A DNA stretch of 64,000 bases from Candidatus Zixiibacteriota bacterium (GCA_020351995.1 CP070674.1:1949077-2013076); one strand, 5' to 3'. Shown: positions 19,427-28,941, counted from the first letter of the stretch. The notes: generated by a model from the letters alone, not told the origin. A program made the numbers and translations.

Positions 19427-21538
19427 ATGAAGACACCGATCAGTAAGATCATTCTCTACATATGCACCCTGGCCGTTATTGTGGGAGGTGTTGTTTTCTG
19501 GATGTCGGGGCTGGAACTTGATCCACCGATGTATTTCTCGGGACTGGGCCAATCGTTATCGACAGACCCGGCGCAGTATGTCTACCACGCCAGAAATTCC
19601 GTGTTGTTCGGTGATTCTGATCCATTTGACTATCCCCGATGGTTGGTCTATCAGCGCTCTCTTACGTCGCTCGTGGCCCATGTATGGTTCTCTATCGCCG
19701 GCGTGTCGCTCAGGCAGGCCAACATGGTCGGTATCCTCTTGTCAATCGGGGGTCTGATCTTTTTTATCCTTGCGGTCGGGAAACACCATCGACCATGGGT
19801 GGCCCTGGTATTAGCCTGCTGCTACCTGATGAACGTAAGTTTGGTAGTACATGGCCGTCTGCCGTACCTGGAAAACGGGCTGATCTTTATCACCGCGATG
19901 TTATTTTTCATCTATTCGTGGTGGGGTGATCGACGGTGGGGGTTGATAGTGTCCGGGGTACTGGTGGCTATGGCGATGATGATGGGAAAGCTCTTTGGAT
20001 CATTGCTTCTGCCGGCATTGTTGATGACGGAGTTCTTCACGCACCGCAAAGACAGGATTCGTAGAATAGTCGTTGTCCTGGCAGCTTTTATCAGCACCGT
20101 CGTGGTACTTATTTTTGTTCTATATGGGAGTCATTTATCCGCTGTTTACGGCTATTTCGGGGAACAATCGTACGGTCTGCGCGGATTCCCGGCCGGACTT
20201 AGTTCGCCGTGGGCGTTCGTCGATCACCTGATATCCTACGGCTTTGCCAATCGACTTTTCTTCCTAGATGGCGACATCTACGTTTTCTACTGGTGGGGTG
20301 CCATTCTCATCACAACTCTATTTGTCACCGGCGTCAGACTCGACCGATTGCCGCGTCCCACGGTACTGGCCATGTTCGCCGTTCTATGCATCATATTTGG
20401 CCTGATGCCGTTGAATTATTCGCCGGTCAGATACGCCCTCTTTCTTATTCCGATAAGCATTGTATTTGGTTTCGGCCTGTCGGACTACATGCTTTCCGCT
20501 AAAAAGCGTCGGCCGGAAAAAACCGGGTTGGCGCGATTCATATTGCTGGCCCTGATAGTGTGGCAGGTCCTATTTCAACTGATTGGCGTGATGTTTTTCG
20601 TCAATGAGACCGACAGCCGCATTCACCTGTGGTTTTCGCTGCCAGCGGCACTCGCCATCACCTATTTCATTCGATATTTGATAATGAGGTACAGATTCGC
20701 ACCCGGGCGAAAATTTCTCATCGGCGGTATCGTCACGATTTTATTCGTTTCCGTTAATGTAAATATCCAGCACCTTGTCATGCGGGTAACGGCCAGTCAC
20801 AATATCAGCATTAAAGAAGCCAATGCTGATCTGAAAGATATTCTCGGTGAGAACGCTGTCGTATCAGGTCCCTATGGCCCAGTACTGACCGTTGATAACA
20901 AACTGAAGTCGTTTATTCACCTGTTCGGCGTTGCCACGGTAGACACAACATTGTTCCAGCGTTATCCTATCACACACCTGGCGGTAGATTCATCCAACTG
21001 GCTCGAAGCGGTGAAAAATTACCCCGCTCTGGCTAATATGCAGCCGGTTACCGCTTACTGGGTCCGCGACTTTGGCGTCAAAATTACGGACATTTCCAGA
21101 CAGTTTGGCAACCGCGAAGCGGCCAACTATCAGCCAACGGCATACGAGAGAGCAGCTAACTACTACTCGGCGGGATTTATCGACAGCGCTTTTGGAGCCC
21201 TCAGGGAGTTTCTTTCCGAAAAGCCGTATAACCGTTCCGGCAACCTTTTGCTGGCCGATATATATATGATCAAGAGGCGTTTCAATGAGGCATCCAACGT
21301 ACTGACGAGCCTGGCGGCCCGCCACCCCGAAGACTATTACACTAATCTCGTCTGCGGGCGATCACTTCAGATAATCGGGATGGTCCTGAAGGACAACATG
21401 AAGATAGCCCTGGCACGAAGGTACTATGAGAAAGCAGTTAAGAATAACCCGTTCAAGGCACACCACGCCAAGAACGTGTATGATTGGACATTCAAGCAGT
21501 ATAACCCCGGGGCAGCCGCCCCGAAGACGAATCCTTAG
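19427..21538 (+). CDS. GT-C-like polytopic membrane protein with TPR tail (first of a tandem pair)
   Basis: 703 residues from the ATG at 19427, which has GAGGT just before it; a TTG at 19403 is in frame but lacks a ribosome site. About ten or eleven membrane helices occupy residues 10-460. The first loop has an acidic signature (L-D-P-P-M-Y-F, then S-T-D-P-A-Q-Y-V-Y-H-A-R-N) and the second has H-G-R-L-P-Y-L-E-N, as in PMT/ArnT-like (GT39) lipid-sugar transferases. Residues 560-690 are helical TPR-like repeats outside the membrane. It is likely to transfer a sugar from a polyprenyl-phosphate donor to protein or lipid A. That role is inferred from fold-type features, not from a specific motif. 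Confidence 0.8.
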   Translation: MKTPISKIILYICTLAVIVGGVVFWMSGLELDPPMYFSGLGQSLSTDPAQYVYHARNSVLFGDSDPFDYPRWLVYQRSLTSLVAHVWFSIAGVSLRQANMVGILLSIGGLIFFILAVGKHHRPWVALVLACCYLMNVSLVVHGRLPYLENGLIFITAMLFFIYSWWGDRRWGLIVSGVLVAMAMMMGKLFGSLLLPALLMTEFFTHRKDRIRRIVVVLAAFISTVVVLIFVLYGSHLSAVYGYFGEQSYGLRGFPAGLSSPWAFVDHLISYGFANRLFFLDGDIYVFYWWGAILITTLFVTGVRLDRLPRPTVLAMFAVLCIIFGLMPLNYSPVRYALFLIPISIVFGFGLSDYMLSAKKRRPEKTGLARFILLALIVWQVLFQLIGVMFFVNETDSRIHLWFSLPAALAITYFIRYLIMRYRFAPGRKFLIGGIVTILFVSVNVNIQHLVMRVTASHNISIKEANADLKDILGENAVVSGPYGPVLTVDNKLKSFIHLFGVATVDTTLFQRYPITHLAVDSSNWLEAVKNYPALANMQPVTAYWVRDFGVKITDISRQFGNREAANYQPTAYERAANYYSAGFIDSAFGALREFLSEKPYNRSGNLLLADIYMIKRRFNEASNVLTSLAARHPEDYYTNLVCGRSLQIIGMVLKDNMKIALARRYYEKAVKNNPFKAHHAKNVYDWTFKQYNPGAAAPKTNP

Positions 21539-21552
21539 TCCGGGCTCACCTC

Positions 21553-23673
21553 ATGGCGAGAGCCAAACAACGCAAGGAATATCTTTTCTATCTTTTGACC
21601 CTGGTAATACTAATTGCCGGAGTCTTGCTGTGGACCCACAACTTAGGTTCCGATCCCCCGGCATACTTTGGCAACCTGGGCCAATCTCTAGCGACTGACC
21701 CGGGCCACTGCGTTTATCACGCCAGAAACAGGGCAATGTTCGGTGACCCGGATCCTTTCGATTTCCCGCGATGGATCGTTATAGAACGATCGCTGACTTC
21801 ACTGGCAGCCTATCTCTGGTTTTCGGTTGCCGGAGTATCTCTGAAGCAAGCCGGCATGGTGGGCGTTCTTTTGTCGATCGGAGCCTTGTTGTTCTTCCTG
21901 CTCGCGGTTGGGGCAACAAGCCGACCATGGGTATCAGTAGCTGTTGCTATCTGTTATCTGGCGAACATTTGCCTTATGGTGCATGGTCGCCTGTCATTAC
22001 TCGAAAACGGCCTGATGTTCCTGACGTCGCTACTCTTTTTTGTGTATTCCCGCTGGGGTGATCGACTATGGGGGCTTGTCGTATCCGGCCTTTTGGTGGC
22101 GGCAGCGGTACTGACAGGGAAGTTATTTGGCATATTGTTGCTACCTGCCCTTTTACTGGCGGTGTGGATATGCGGTGGACCAACTAAACGCAGGAATATC
22201 TTAGCTGGCGGTATGGCCTTCGCCACAGGCGCGACCATCTTGTTTTTCACGTTGTATGGCAGCAAGCTTTCGTCTGCATACCGGTATTACGTTGAGGGGT
22301 CCTATAGTTTGCACGGCTTTCCACAAGGGCTTACTTCCCCGTGGGCATTTTTCGAGCACCTCGTATCTTATGGAGGCCAGAATTCACTTTTCCGCTTCAG
22401 TCCTGATTTGCTGGTTTTCTTCTGGCTGGGAGGGTTTATGCTGACATACCTGATTGTCAGCGGCAAAAGATTTGAGCGGTTGCCGAGAATAAGCGTACTA
22501 TCGGCTCTTGTGATCGCATTCCTGTGGCTTGGCTTGAGTCCACTAAACTATTCTCCCTTGCGGTACGGGGTTCTGCTCATTCCGCCCGCAATCATACTTT
22601 TGTTCACACTGTCGGACCGCTCGTTTGAAAATGTTCAGACAGATCCGTCGAAGAACGTCAGTTACGCGATATTCGTGCTCCTGTTGCTGGTTACGTGGCA
22701 GGCTCTTTTCCATGTAGCAGGAATGAGCTTTGCCTTCAAAACCGTTTCCGTTCGGGTAGTCATATGGGGTATGCTGCCTGTAGCGGTGGCTGTCACGATA
22801 ACTATTCGCCATTTTTTCCTTGAACGACGGACACCGTTTGGCCGATCGTTTTTTTGCCTCCTGGCGGCGATAGCCCTTACGTTATCGATAACAGTCAATG
22901 GCTATCGTATCCATACCCATCTCTGGAATAGCAGCGACTCTACCATCAGATCGGCCAATACCGATCTTGGCTGTATTTTAGGCCAGGGAGCTGTCGTGGC
23001 GGGACCGTACGCCGCGGTGCTGACGCTGGAGAACAATCTGAAATCGTTCATCTACTATTTCGGAGTGGCTGAGGCCGATCTTGACCTGTTGAATCGCATT
23101 CCGATAACACATCTTGCGATAGACAGCACCAACTGGATCGAGGCTGTGAAACTTTACCCCGCCCTTCAGGGTGAGATCCCTATTACAACCTACCATATCC
23201 GCAATTATGATGTGCGGATATATGATATTGCCGATCAGTTTGGCCTAGCAGAAGAAAAGGACTATCAGAGGACTGGCTACGAGCGGGCCGCGATATATCG
23301 GAATCAACAGAAATACCCCGAGGCGTACGCGGAGATCACGGGCTTTGTGAAGAAACACCCCACCTGCTGGTCAGCTAACCTCGTTCTAGTGGAATTACTT
23401 ATGAGGGCGCAGCAGTTTGATCGCGCCGCTACCTTACTGGAGGCACTGGCTTCGCGGCATGCAGATGATTACTATACCAACCTTATTTGTGGCCGTTCTT
23501 TTCAGGTAATGGGTATCCACGCCGGGGACAACCGGCTATTAGCCCGAGCGCAGAGGCATTATGAGAAAGCGGCTGGAGACGATCCTCTCAAAGCTGAAAA
23601 CGTGTGGCTGGTTTACCAAGCTACTATGCGACAATTGAATGCGGACTCTGGCAGTGCGCGCGACGAGCCTTAG
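21553..23673 (+). CDS. GT-C-like polytopic membrane protein with TPR tail (second of a tandem pair)
   Basis: 706 residues, collinear with the preceding gene over its whole length: the same first-loop motif (S-D-P-P-A-Y-F, then A-T-D-P-G-H-C-V-Y-H-A-R-N), H-G-R-L-S-L-L-E-N, G-K-L-F-G, S-P-W-A-F, L-N-Y-S-P-x-R-Y, V-V-A-G-P-Y-A-A-V-L-T and T-H-L-A-I-D-S-T-N-W. The C-terminal TPR region is also shared (Y-Y-T-N-L-I-C-G-R-S-F-Q). It starts 15 nt after its neighbour's stop, so this is a tandem duplication in one operon. The two have clearly diverged, so they may use different acceptors or form a heterodimer. The stop overlaps sodB by 4 nt on the other strand. Confidence 0.8.
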   Translation: MARAKQRKEYLFYLLTLVILIAGVLLWTHNLGSDPPAYFGNLGQSLATDPGHCVYHARNRAMFGDPDPFDFPRWIVIERSLTSLAAYLWFSVAGVSLKQAGMVGVLLSIGALLFFLLAVGATSRPWVSVAVAICYLANICLMVHGRLSLLENGLMFLTSLLFFVYSRWGDRLWGLVVSGLLVAAAVLTGKLFGILLLPALLLAVWICGGPTKRRNILAGGMAFATGATILFFTLYGSKLSSAYRYYVEGSYSLHGFPQGLTSPWAFFEHLVSYGGQNSLFRFSPDLLVFFWLGGFMLTYLIVSGKRFERLPRISVLSALVIAFLWLGLSPLNYSPLRYGVLLIPPAIILLFTLSDRSFENVQTDPSKNVSYAIFVLLLLVTWQALFHVAGMSFAFKTVSVRVVIWGMLPVAVAVTITIRHFFLERRTPFGRSFFCLLAAIALTLSITVNGYRIHTHLWNSSDSTIRSANTDLGCILGQGAVVAGPYAAVLTLENNLKSFIYYFGVAEADLDLLNRIPITHLAIDSTNWIEAVKLYPALQGEIPITTYHIRNYDVRIYDIADQFGLAEEKDYQRTGYERAAIYRNQQKYPEAYAEITGFVKKHPTCWSANLVLVELLMRAQQFDRAATLLEALASRHADDYYTNLICGRSFQVMGIHAGDNRLLARAQRHYEKAAGDDPLKAENVWLVYQATMRQLNADSGSARDEP

Positions 23674-24248
23674 CCGAGATTCTTCTGTACAAAATCCCAG
23701 TTTATAAGGCTCCAGAAGGCCTCCACGTACTTCGGTCGGGCGTTCCGGTAGTCAATGTAGTAAGCGTGCTCCCACACGTCACAGGTCAACAGGGGTCGGT
23801 AGCCCTCGGCGACGGGGCAGCAGGCGTTGGGACCGGCCAGAATATCGAGCCCGCCACTGGACTTTTGAATCAGCCAGACCCATCCAGAACCAAACCAGAT
23901 TACGGCCGTTTTGATGAATACTTCCTTGAATGTCTCAACACCCCCGAATGACTCCTCAAGAGCGGCTTCCAGTCCGCCAGAGGGCTGGCCGCCACCACCC
24001 GGCTTGAGGCAGTTCCAGTAAAAGGTATGGTTGAACACCTGGGCAGCATTGTTGAATATGTCGCCTCCGGCTTTTCGGATTATGTCCTCAAGGGCCATGT
24101 TCGCGTACTCGGTCCCGACAATGAGCTTGTTGACATTATTTACATAAGCCTGATGATGCTTGCCGTAATGGTAATCGATGGTCTCAGCCGAGATCAAGGG
24201 CGCCAGGGCGTCTTTGGGATAGGGCAGATCCGGTAATTTATGCTCCAT
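23670..24248 (-). CDS. sodB: Iron/manganese superoxide dismutase
   Basis: 192 residues, full length. It converts superoxide to hydrogen peroxide and oxygen. Metal ligands are visible: His27 (T-I-D-Y-H-Y-G-K-H-H), the F-N-H-T-F-Y-W-N histidine, and Asp and His in D-V-W-E-H-A-Y-Y. No signal peptide, so cytosolic. Start supported by GGGAGG 6 nt before ATG. Iron versus manganese use cannot be settled by eye. An unusual feature is several cysteines just before and in the ligand strand (N-A-C-C-P-V and L-L-T-C-D-V), where most SODs have I or V. Convergent 4-nt overlap with the upstream GT-C gene. Confidence 0.94.
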   Translation of the reverse strand: MEHKLPDLPYPKDALAPLISAETIDYHYGKHHQAYVNNVNKLIVGTEYANMALEDIIRKAGGDIFNNAAQVFNHTFYWNCLKPGGGGQPSGGLEAALEESFGGVETFKEVFIKTAVIWFGSGWVWLIQKSSGGLDILAGPNACCPVAEGYRPLLTCDVWEHAYYIDYRNARPKYVEAFWSLINWDFVQKNLG

Positions 24249-24285
24249 GGATTCCTCCCTTTGTTTTTATTGCTTGAAGTACTTT

Positions 24286-24314
24286 ACATTAGCCGATTGA
24301 ATCTGGAATGTCAA
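24286..24314 (-). promoter_or_regulatory. Candidate promoter of sodB
   Basis: Minus strand: perfect TTGACA (24314-24309), 17-nt spacer, TAATGT (24291-24286), whose -10 is weak (3 of 6). A leader of about 30-40 nt would follow before the ATG. Confidence 0.45.
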
Positions 24315-24474
24315 ATCCTTTTAGACCACATTAGGTTGATACGCAACGCTATGCGCAGTGCCTTTTCATGTTACGATAACGGTATTAAAAATCAAAATAT
24401 GGGTTCTATAATCCGAATGGGTTGCAACGAAGGACCCCACTAAGCGTATTACTTATTGCAAGTGCCAGTTCTTG

Positions 24475-24503
24475 TTGACATTGGTCGAATAATCTGTTAT
24501 TGA
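24475..24503 (+). promoter_or_regulatory. Candidate promoter of the 85-residue protein gene
   Basis: TTGACA (24475-24480), 17-nt spacer, TATTGA (24498-24503). A perfect -35 and a moderate -10, with the ATG about 32 nt after the expected start. Confidence 0.5.
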
Positions 24504-24541
24504 ACGAGTAGCTCCTTGAAAAACGTTAGGGTAGGACCAAA

Positions 24542-24799
24542 ATGGAAGTTGGGCTCGTTTATTCAAGCAGAGATCCTCGCCAGTTAAAGGCCCGGGATTT
24601 CGTCATCAACTACATTAAGGAGCGGGGCATCTTAGCCAGAATAGTTGAATCGGACGAACCAGTGGAATCGCCTCAAGTAATTGTCAACGGTCAACGCCTG
24701 ATTGATCTTCGTAAGAAGCCGCGCGGTAGAGGCGCGGCGATGTTTCCAGATCTCGAAGCCATCGCCAGAATCCTTGAGCAGCACGCTTGGTGCCTGTAA
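24542..24799 (+). CDS. Small thioredoxin-fold-like protein without catalytic cysteines
   Basis: 85 residues. The order beta (M-E-V-G-L-V-Y-S), helix (Q-L-K-A-R-D-F-V-I-N-Y-I-K-E), beta (A-R-I-V-E), a V-x-S-P-Q-V-I-V-N-G strand-turn and a C-terminal helix (D-L-E-A-I-A-R-I-L-E) follows a glutaredoxin-like thioredoxin fold, including a Pro in the cis-Pro position. However, the loop after strand 1, where C-x-x-C would sit, reads S-S-R-D-P-R. The only Cys is near the C-terminus (A-W-C-L). It may be a binding or regulatory fold. TAGGA precedes the ATG and a strong hairpin follows. The fold call is inference; the gene is well supported by promoter, RBS and terminator. Confidence 0.62.
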   Translation: MEVGLVYSSRDPRQLKARDFVINYIKERGILARIVESDEPVESPQVIVNGQRLIDLRKKPRGRGAAMFPDLEAIARILEQHAWCL

Positions 24800-24904
24800 C
24801 CGCTTTCTTCTGTAATTGAGCGCAGTCACAGTTGATTTGGAAAAGCTCCTTTTTATAAGGGGTATGGTGTATTAATCCGCCAGATTGTAACTGGCACTGG
24901 TATT

Positions 24905-24931
24905 ACGGGCGGGGGTCTTTGCCCCGCCCGT
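24905..24931 (+). terminator. GC-rich terminator-like hairpin
   Basis: ACGGGCGGGG (24905-24914) pairs perfectly with CCCCGCCCGT (24922-24931) around a 7-nt loop. It is followed by GATTTATAA, a weak U-tract. It lies 105 nt after the 85-residue gene and should end that transcript. Confidence 0.65.
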
Positions 24932-25081
24932 GATTTATAACCTTCACTGAGCGGGTTTCAGTCCCGTTATTTCCAAGCCATTATCTGACCGGCAATTACC
25001 GATTAGCATTTGACTTTAGCGGTCTTCACAGTACTTTAGTGTCAAGACTAATTCTGGCGGATAGACCGGGAGAATAATGTT

Positions 25082-27814
25082 GTGCTCGCTGTGTTCCGTA
25101 CGGTCTTGGCTATTCTTATTATTTTGAGCCTGAACGGCACTGCCCCCACTTTCGCGGGCAGCATAGTCGGAAGAGTTCTGGATGCGGGTACCGGCAGGCC
25201 CGTGGCTGGTGCCACAGTGACAGTTGTGTGTGGCGACGGGCCGTGTCCGCACATCGGTTGTTCAACAGACAAGAGCGGGCACTACGCACTATCCGGCTTA
25301 GCCCCGGGCCTGCACACGTTGACTTTTTCACACGTGGGTTTCACGACCCAGACAATTACTTCTACCGGTGGACCACAGATCGCCGTCGATACGGTCAATG
25401 TGGAGCTGGTGGCGGCGATTATAAACATAAACGCCATTTCAGTTTCGGCATCTCGACGTCCGGAGAAAGTCGTTGAGGCCCCGGCTTCAATAGCTGTCAT
25501 CGATTCGTCCCAGGTGCAGGCCAGAACCATCCTGTCGACTGCCGATCACCTGAAATCGGTTCCAGCTGTTGACGCTGTTGCCACCGGTATGAATTCCTCG
25601 AGCGTAGTGGTCAGGGGTTTCAACACTGTTTTCAGTTCCACCCTGCTGTCGATGATCGACTATCGCCTGACCCATGTTCCATCTCTGCGCGTGAACGCCT
25701 ACCAGTTTCTGCCAATCGTTAATGAGGATATCGAGCGGGTCGAGGTCGTGCTTGGGCCGGGTTCAGCTCTCTACGGCCCGAACTGCGCGGACGGTGTCAT
25801 GCATATTATCACCAAGTCGCCGTTCGTCTCCACCGGCACCCGGATATCGTTGTCCGGCGGGGAGCGCGAGCTGCTAATGGGATCATTTCGCCACGCCAGT
25901 CGTTTCAGCGACAAAGTAGGGTTCCGCTTATCCGGACAGTATTATCAGGCCGAGGACTGGCAGGTTGACGATCCTGCCGAGCCGGATTCAATCTGGCTTT
26001 TCAGGCAGACCCCGGACGGTAATGACTACGATCCGGCGCCGACCGACAACAGTCGTGATTTCGGGATCGAGAAACTGTCACTCGACGGCCGGTTGGACGT
26101 TTCGCTGGGTGATCATACGGTACTTATATCCAATGCCGGTCTGGCCCGATCGAGCAACATCGAGATGACCGATCTCGGGGCTGCCCAGGCTCGCGACTGG
26201 ACCTACGGCTACCTGCAATCACGGCTTCTGTACAAAGATCTCTTTGTGCAGGGTTTCGTCAATATGAGCGATGCCGGCGAAACCTACCTGCGCCGAAGTG
26301 GCGCCAGGATAGTCGACAACTCCAAGTATTACACGGCGCAGGTTCAGCATGCCCTGCGGTTTGGTGAACGTCATTCACTCACTTACGGGTTCGATGCCTT
26401 TTTCACCCGGCCTTCGACCGATGGTACCCTTAACGGCCGCAACGAACGGCGTGACAATTACACGGAGTACGGTGTGTACCTTCAGTCCGAGTCGCAATTA
26501 AGATCGTGGCTTACCTTTGTCGCCGCCGGAAGGCTTGACGATCACAGTCTGGTCGACAAGCCGATTGCCTCGCCGCGCGCGGCGCTGACGGTTCACCCTT
26601 CTCCGTCACACAATTTCCGGCTTACCTATAACCAGGCCTACGGTACCCCGTCTTCGCCCAATTTCTTCCTGGACATATTATCTGCGACGGTGCCAACCGA
26701 TGATCCCGCGCTGGAAGCACTTATCGGTCCGACTATCATGAATATTCGGGGTATGGGTACAGTTGACGGGTTCTCTTTCCGATACTCCCCCGACGGCCGA
26801 CCGGAGATGGTATCGCTTTACGGCGGCACTCTCGATGACATGGGTCTGATAGCTTCCGCCAACAGCTACCTGCCTGCGGATGTCAACTCGGTCTGGCCGG
26901 CGATAAGACAGGCGGCAATTGACTCCGACCCGGCCCTTGAAGCCGTTCTCCCGGAGACGCTCAGCCAACAGATCGCCGGGCAGTTCGCGGTGCTGGACCC
27001 CAATACCGGCGAACATCAGCCAATAGGCCCGTTGAGTGTAACCGACGTTGAGAACTTGAGAGAAAGAAGAACGACGGCGTTCGAGGTCGGCTACAAAGGT
27101 CTCATTGCTGACAGGTTGTCTGTACGGGCGGATGTCTATTACACGCGCATCCACGATTTCATTGGTTCCCTGATGATCGAAACGCCGCATGTATTCATTG
27201 ATTCCTCCGCTTTTGTGGAAACACTTACGGGGGACATTGTCGACAACAGTGGCGGCGCTATCGATACCGCGTCAGCCGAGGCGGTGGCGATATCGATGTA
27301 TGACGAGTTTGGCCCGTTGCCGATCGGGCTGGCATCACCGGAACAGTTGCAGAACGCAACCGATGTAGTGATGACCTATCGCAACTTCGGTGAGGTCGAC
27401 CTGGCCGGGGCCGATGTCGCTCTCACTTATCATGCCAGCGAGCACTTTAACGTGTCGGGTTACTATTCGTTCATCAGTAAGAATTACTTTCACAACCTGG
27501 ATAACATCGCTGATCTATCGGCCAACGCCCCGCGCCACAAGTTCGGCGGGTGCCTGGAATACCTCAGTGCCGGGCTGGGTTTCAGCGGGCGTCTGAATTT
27601 CCGTTATGTGGACGGCTTTCCGGTGAACTCGGGCGTATACGTGGGCGAAGTTGACCGGTACGCCATCTTTGATCTGTGTCTTACATATGATCCTTTTGTT
27701 CGCTCCCGGCTTTCGCTGACGGTACAGAACCTTTTCGACAACCGTCATGCCGAGTTCGTGGGCGCCCCCGAGTTAGGTCGGCTGGCTATTCTTCGCGTCT
27801 TGTACCGGCTGTAA
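25082..27814 (+). CDS. TonB-dependent outer-membrane receptor with N-terminal carboxypeptidase-like domain
   Basis: 910 residues starting at GTG 25082, with GGGAGA about 9 nt upstream; the ATG five bases earlier is out of frame. Signal peptide (to about A25, F-A-G), a CarboxypepD_reg-like domain (26-112, G-R-V-L-D-A-G-T-G-R-P-V-A-G-A-T-V), then a plug domain with S-V-S-A-S-R-R-P-E and P-A-S-I-A-V-I, R-G-F-N-T-V and G-P-G-S-A-L-Y-G-P-N, and a long beta-barrel ending in L-R-V-L-Y-R-L. Such receptors take up siderophores, vitamin B12 or sugars with energy from TonB-ExbBD; none of those genes are here. A C-G-D-G-P-C-P-H-I-G-C stretch in the N-terminal domain is unusual. The substrate is unknown. 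Confidence 0.93.
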   Translation: MLAVFRTVLAILIILSLNGTAPTFAGSIVGRVLDAGTGRPVAGATVTVVCGDGPCPHIGCSTDKSGHYALSGLAPGLHTLTFSHVGFTTQTITSTGGPQIAVDTVNVELVAAIININAISVSASRRPEKVVEAPASIAVIDSSQVQARTILSTADHLKSVPAVDAVATGMNSSSVVVRGFNTVFSSTLLSMIDYRLTHVPSLRVNAYQFLPIVNEDIERVEVVLGPGSALYGPNCADGVMHIITKSPFVSTGTRISLSGGERELLMGSFRHASRFSDKVGFRLSGQYYQAEDWQVDDPAEPDSIWLFRQTPDGNDYDPAPTDNSRDFGIEKLSLDGRLDVSLGDHTVLISNAGLARSSNIEMTDLGAAQARDWTYGYLQSRLLYKDLFVQGFVNMSDAGETYLRRSGARIVDNSKYYTAQVQHALRFGERHSLTYGFDAFFTRPSTDGTLNGRNERRDNYTEYGVYLQSESQLRSWLTFVAAGRLDDHSLVDKPIASPRAALTVHPSPSHNFRLTYNQAYGTPSSPNFFLDILSATVPTDDPALEALIGPTIMNIRGMGTVDGFSFRYSPDGRPEMVSLYGGTLDDMGLIASANSYLPADVNSVWPAIRQAAIDSDPALEAVLPETLSQQIAGQFAVLDPNTGEHQPIGPLSVTDVENLRERRTTAFEVGYKGLIADRLSVRADVYYTRIHDFIGSLMIETPHVFIDSSAFVETLTGDIVDNSGGAIDTASAEAVAISMYDEFGPLPIGLASPEQLQNATDVVMTYRNFGEVDLAGADVALTYHASEHFNVSGYYSFISKNYFHNLDNIADLSANAPRHKFGGCLEYLSAGLGFSGRLNFRYVDGFPVNSGVYVGEVDRYAIFDLCLTYDPFVRSRLSLTVQNLFDNRHAEFVGAPELGRLAILRVLYRL

Positions 27815-27978
27815 GTGGCGATGCCACAAGGACTAGCCTATAAAATCCTGCTTGCCTGTTGCACATCCGTTTGTGTATAACGTTTATATATTACGAGTAA
27901 TTTGTCCCTAGTGTATCTTCCTGATCGAACCGGCTTCGAGAGGACGTTTAGAAACAAAACTGTGGTAGGGAGGTTGCC

Positions 27979-28941
27979 ATGAGATTCAAAGGCATAAATT
28001 CATATTCCGGCTCTCTTCTGGTCGTCGTACCGCTAGTAGCGGTTGTGCTGCTTGCTCTCGTAATCGCATGTGAAGATGACAGCACCCGACCAATCATTCC
28101 GAGTCAGCAAATTACCGGCAGGGTAATCGACTTCAGTGAATGCGGAGGTTTCGTCACTGACGATCCCATAGTCAATGCTACTTACGGCCCTAGTTGCATT
28201 CTCTACTCGTACAACGACACCACCAATACTCTTTCGATAAGACATGAGAATGCGATTTTTAACTGTTGCATCGACGAGATCACCGCGGAGTTTACTGTAA
28301 TTGACAACGTCATCGTAATCAGTGAGGACGACGTGGAGTCGGACCCGTGTGATTGCGTTTGTCCGTACGACGTTGACATAGAGATCAGCAACCTTCCGGC
28401 GGGATATTACCTGGTAATCTTTACAGGTCCTTATTTGCGTGATCCTATTCAGTTCACACTTAACCTTATCGAAGAGCCATCGGGTCATTTATGTGCCGAT
28501 TCGACTGTTCCCGTGCCCGCTGACACCGCCTGGGGAGCGTTTCTTGGAATGCACGGGTGCGGTGTCCCGGAGGGCGGCGTTGAGGTTCCCGAGTCCCTGG
28601 AGTTTTACCCTCATGTCACGTGGGAATATGACGAAGATAACACTCTGAAATTTGGGGCCAATAATACCGTAGCCAACTGCTGTACCGATAATTTCATGGT
28701 GCTGTTCTCAATCGAGGACAATGTTATCAACATGACCGCGGTCGATTCCTCGACGGAAATCTGTCTCTGTATCTGTGCCATTGGTTTCGATGTCGCGATC
28801 TACAATCTGCCCATGGGGCAATATCATGTCTTCCTTTATCCGGAGCCGGGGAGTGTGCTTCCCACTGATTTCTGGATCGATTTAGAGTCCGAACCGTCGG
28901 GTTATTACTGTCCGAATCCGGTGGAGGTATCAGAGCCGTAG
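27979..28941 (+). CDS. Lipoprotein with two cysteine-rich tandem repeats
   Basis: 320 residues. A hydrophobic segment ends in lipobox V-I-A-C (Cys31), then two tandem copies of about 140 residues. Copy 1 has F-N-C-C-I-D-E, V-I-D-N-V-I, C-D-C-V-C and I-S-N-L-P-A-G-Y-Y; copy 2 has A-N-C-C-T-D-N, I-E-D-N-V-I, C-L-C-I-C and I-Y-N-L-P-M-G-Q-Y. Each repeat therefore carries a C-C and a C-x-C-x-C cluster plus an N-L-P-x-G-x-Y beta turn, suggesting disulfides in a secreted beta-sandwich, or metal binding. GGGAGG precedes the ATG. It follows the TonB receptor by 164 nt on the same strand, so it could be its partner, but that is only positional. No known family recognised. Confidence 0.83.
   Translation: MRFKGINSYSGSLLVVVPLVAVVLLALVIACEDDSTRPIIPSQQITGRVIDFSECGGFVTDDPIVNATYGPSCILYSYNDTTNTLSIRHENAIFNCCIDEITAEFTVIDNVIVISEDDVESDPCDCVCPYDVDIEISNLPAGYYLVIFTGPYLRDPIQFTLNLIEEPSGHLCADSTVPVPADTAWGAFLGMHGCGVPEGGVEVPESLEFYPHVTWEYDEDNTLKFGANNTVANCCTDNFMVLFSIEDNVINMTAVDSSTEICLCICAIGFDVAIYNLPMGQYHVFLYPEPGSVLPTDFWIDLESEPSGYYCPNPVEVSEP

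Noticed and set aside
24800-25081. Possible cobalamin or other riboswitch before the TonB receptor
   Set aside because: A GC-rich hairpin and a CACTGG stretch are present, but the conserved B12-box and its flanking helices are not; the hairpin is better read as the terminator of the preceding gene.
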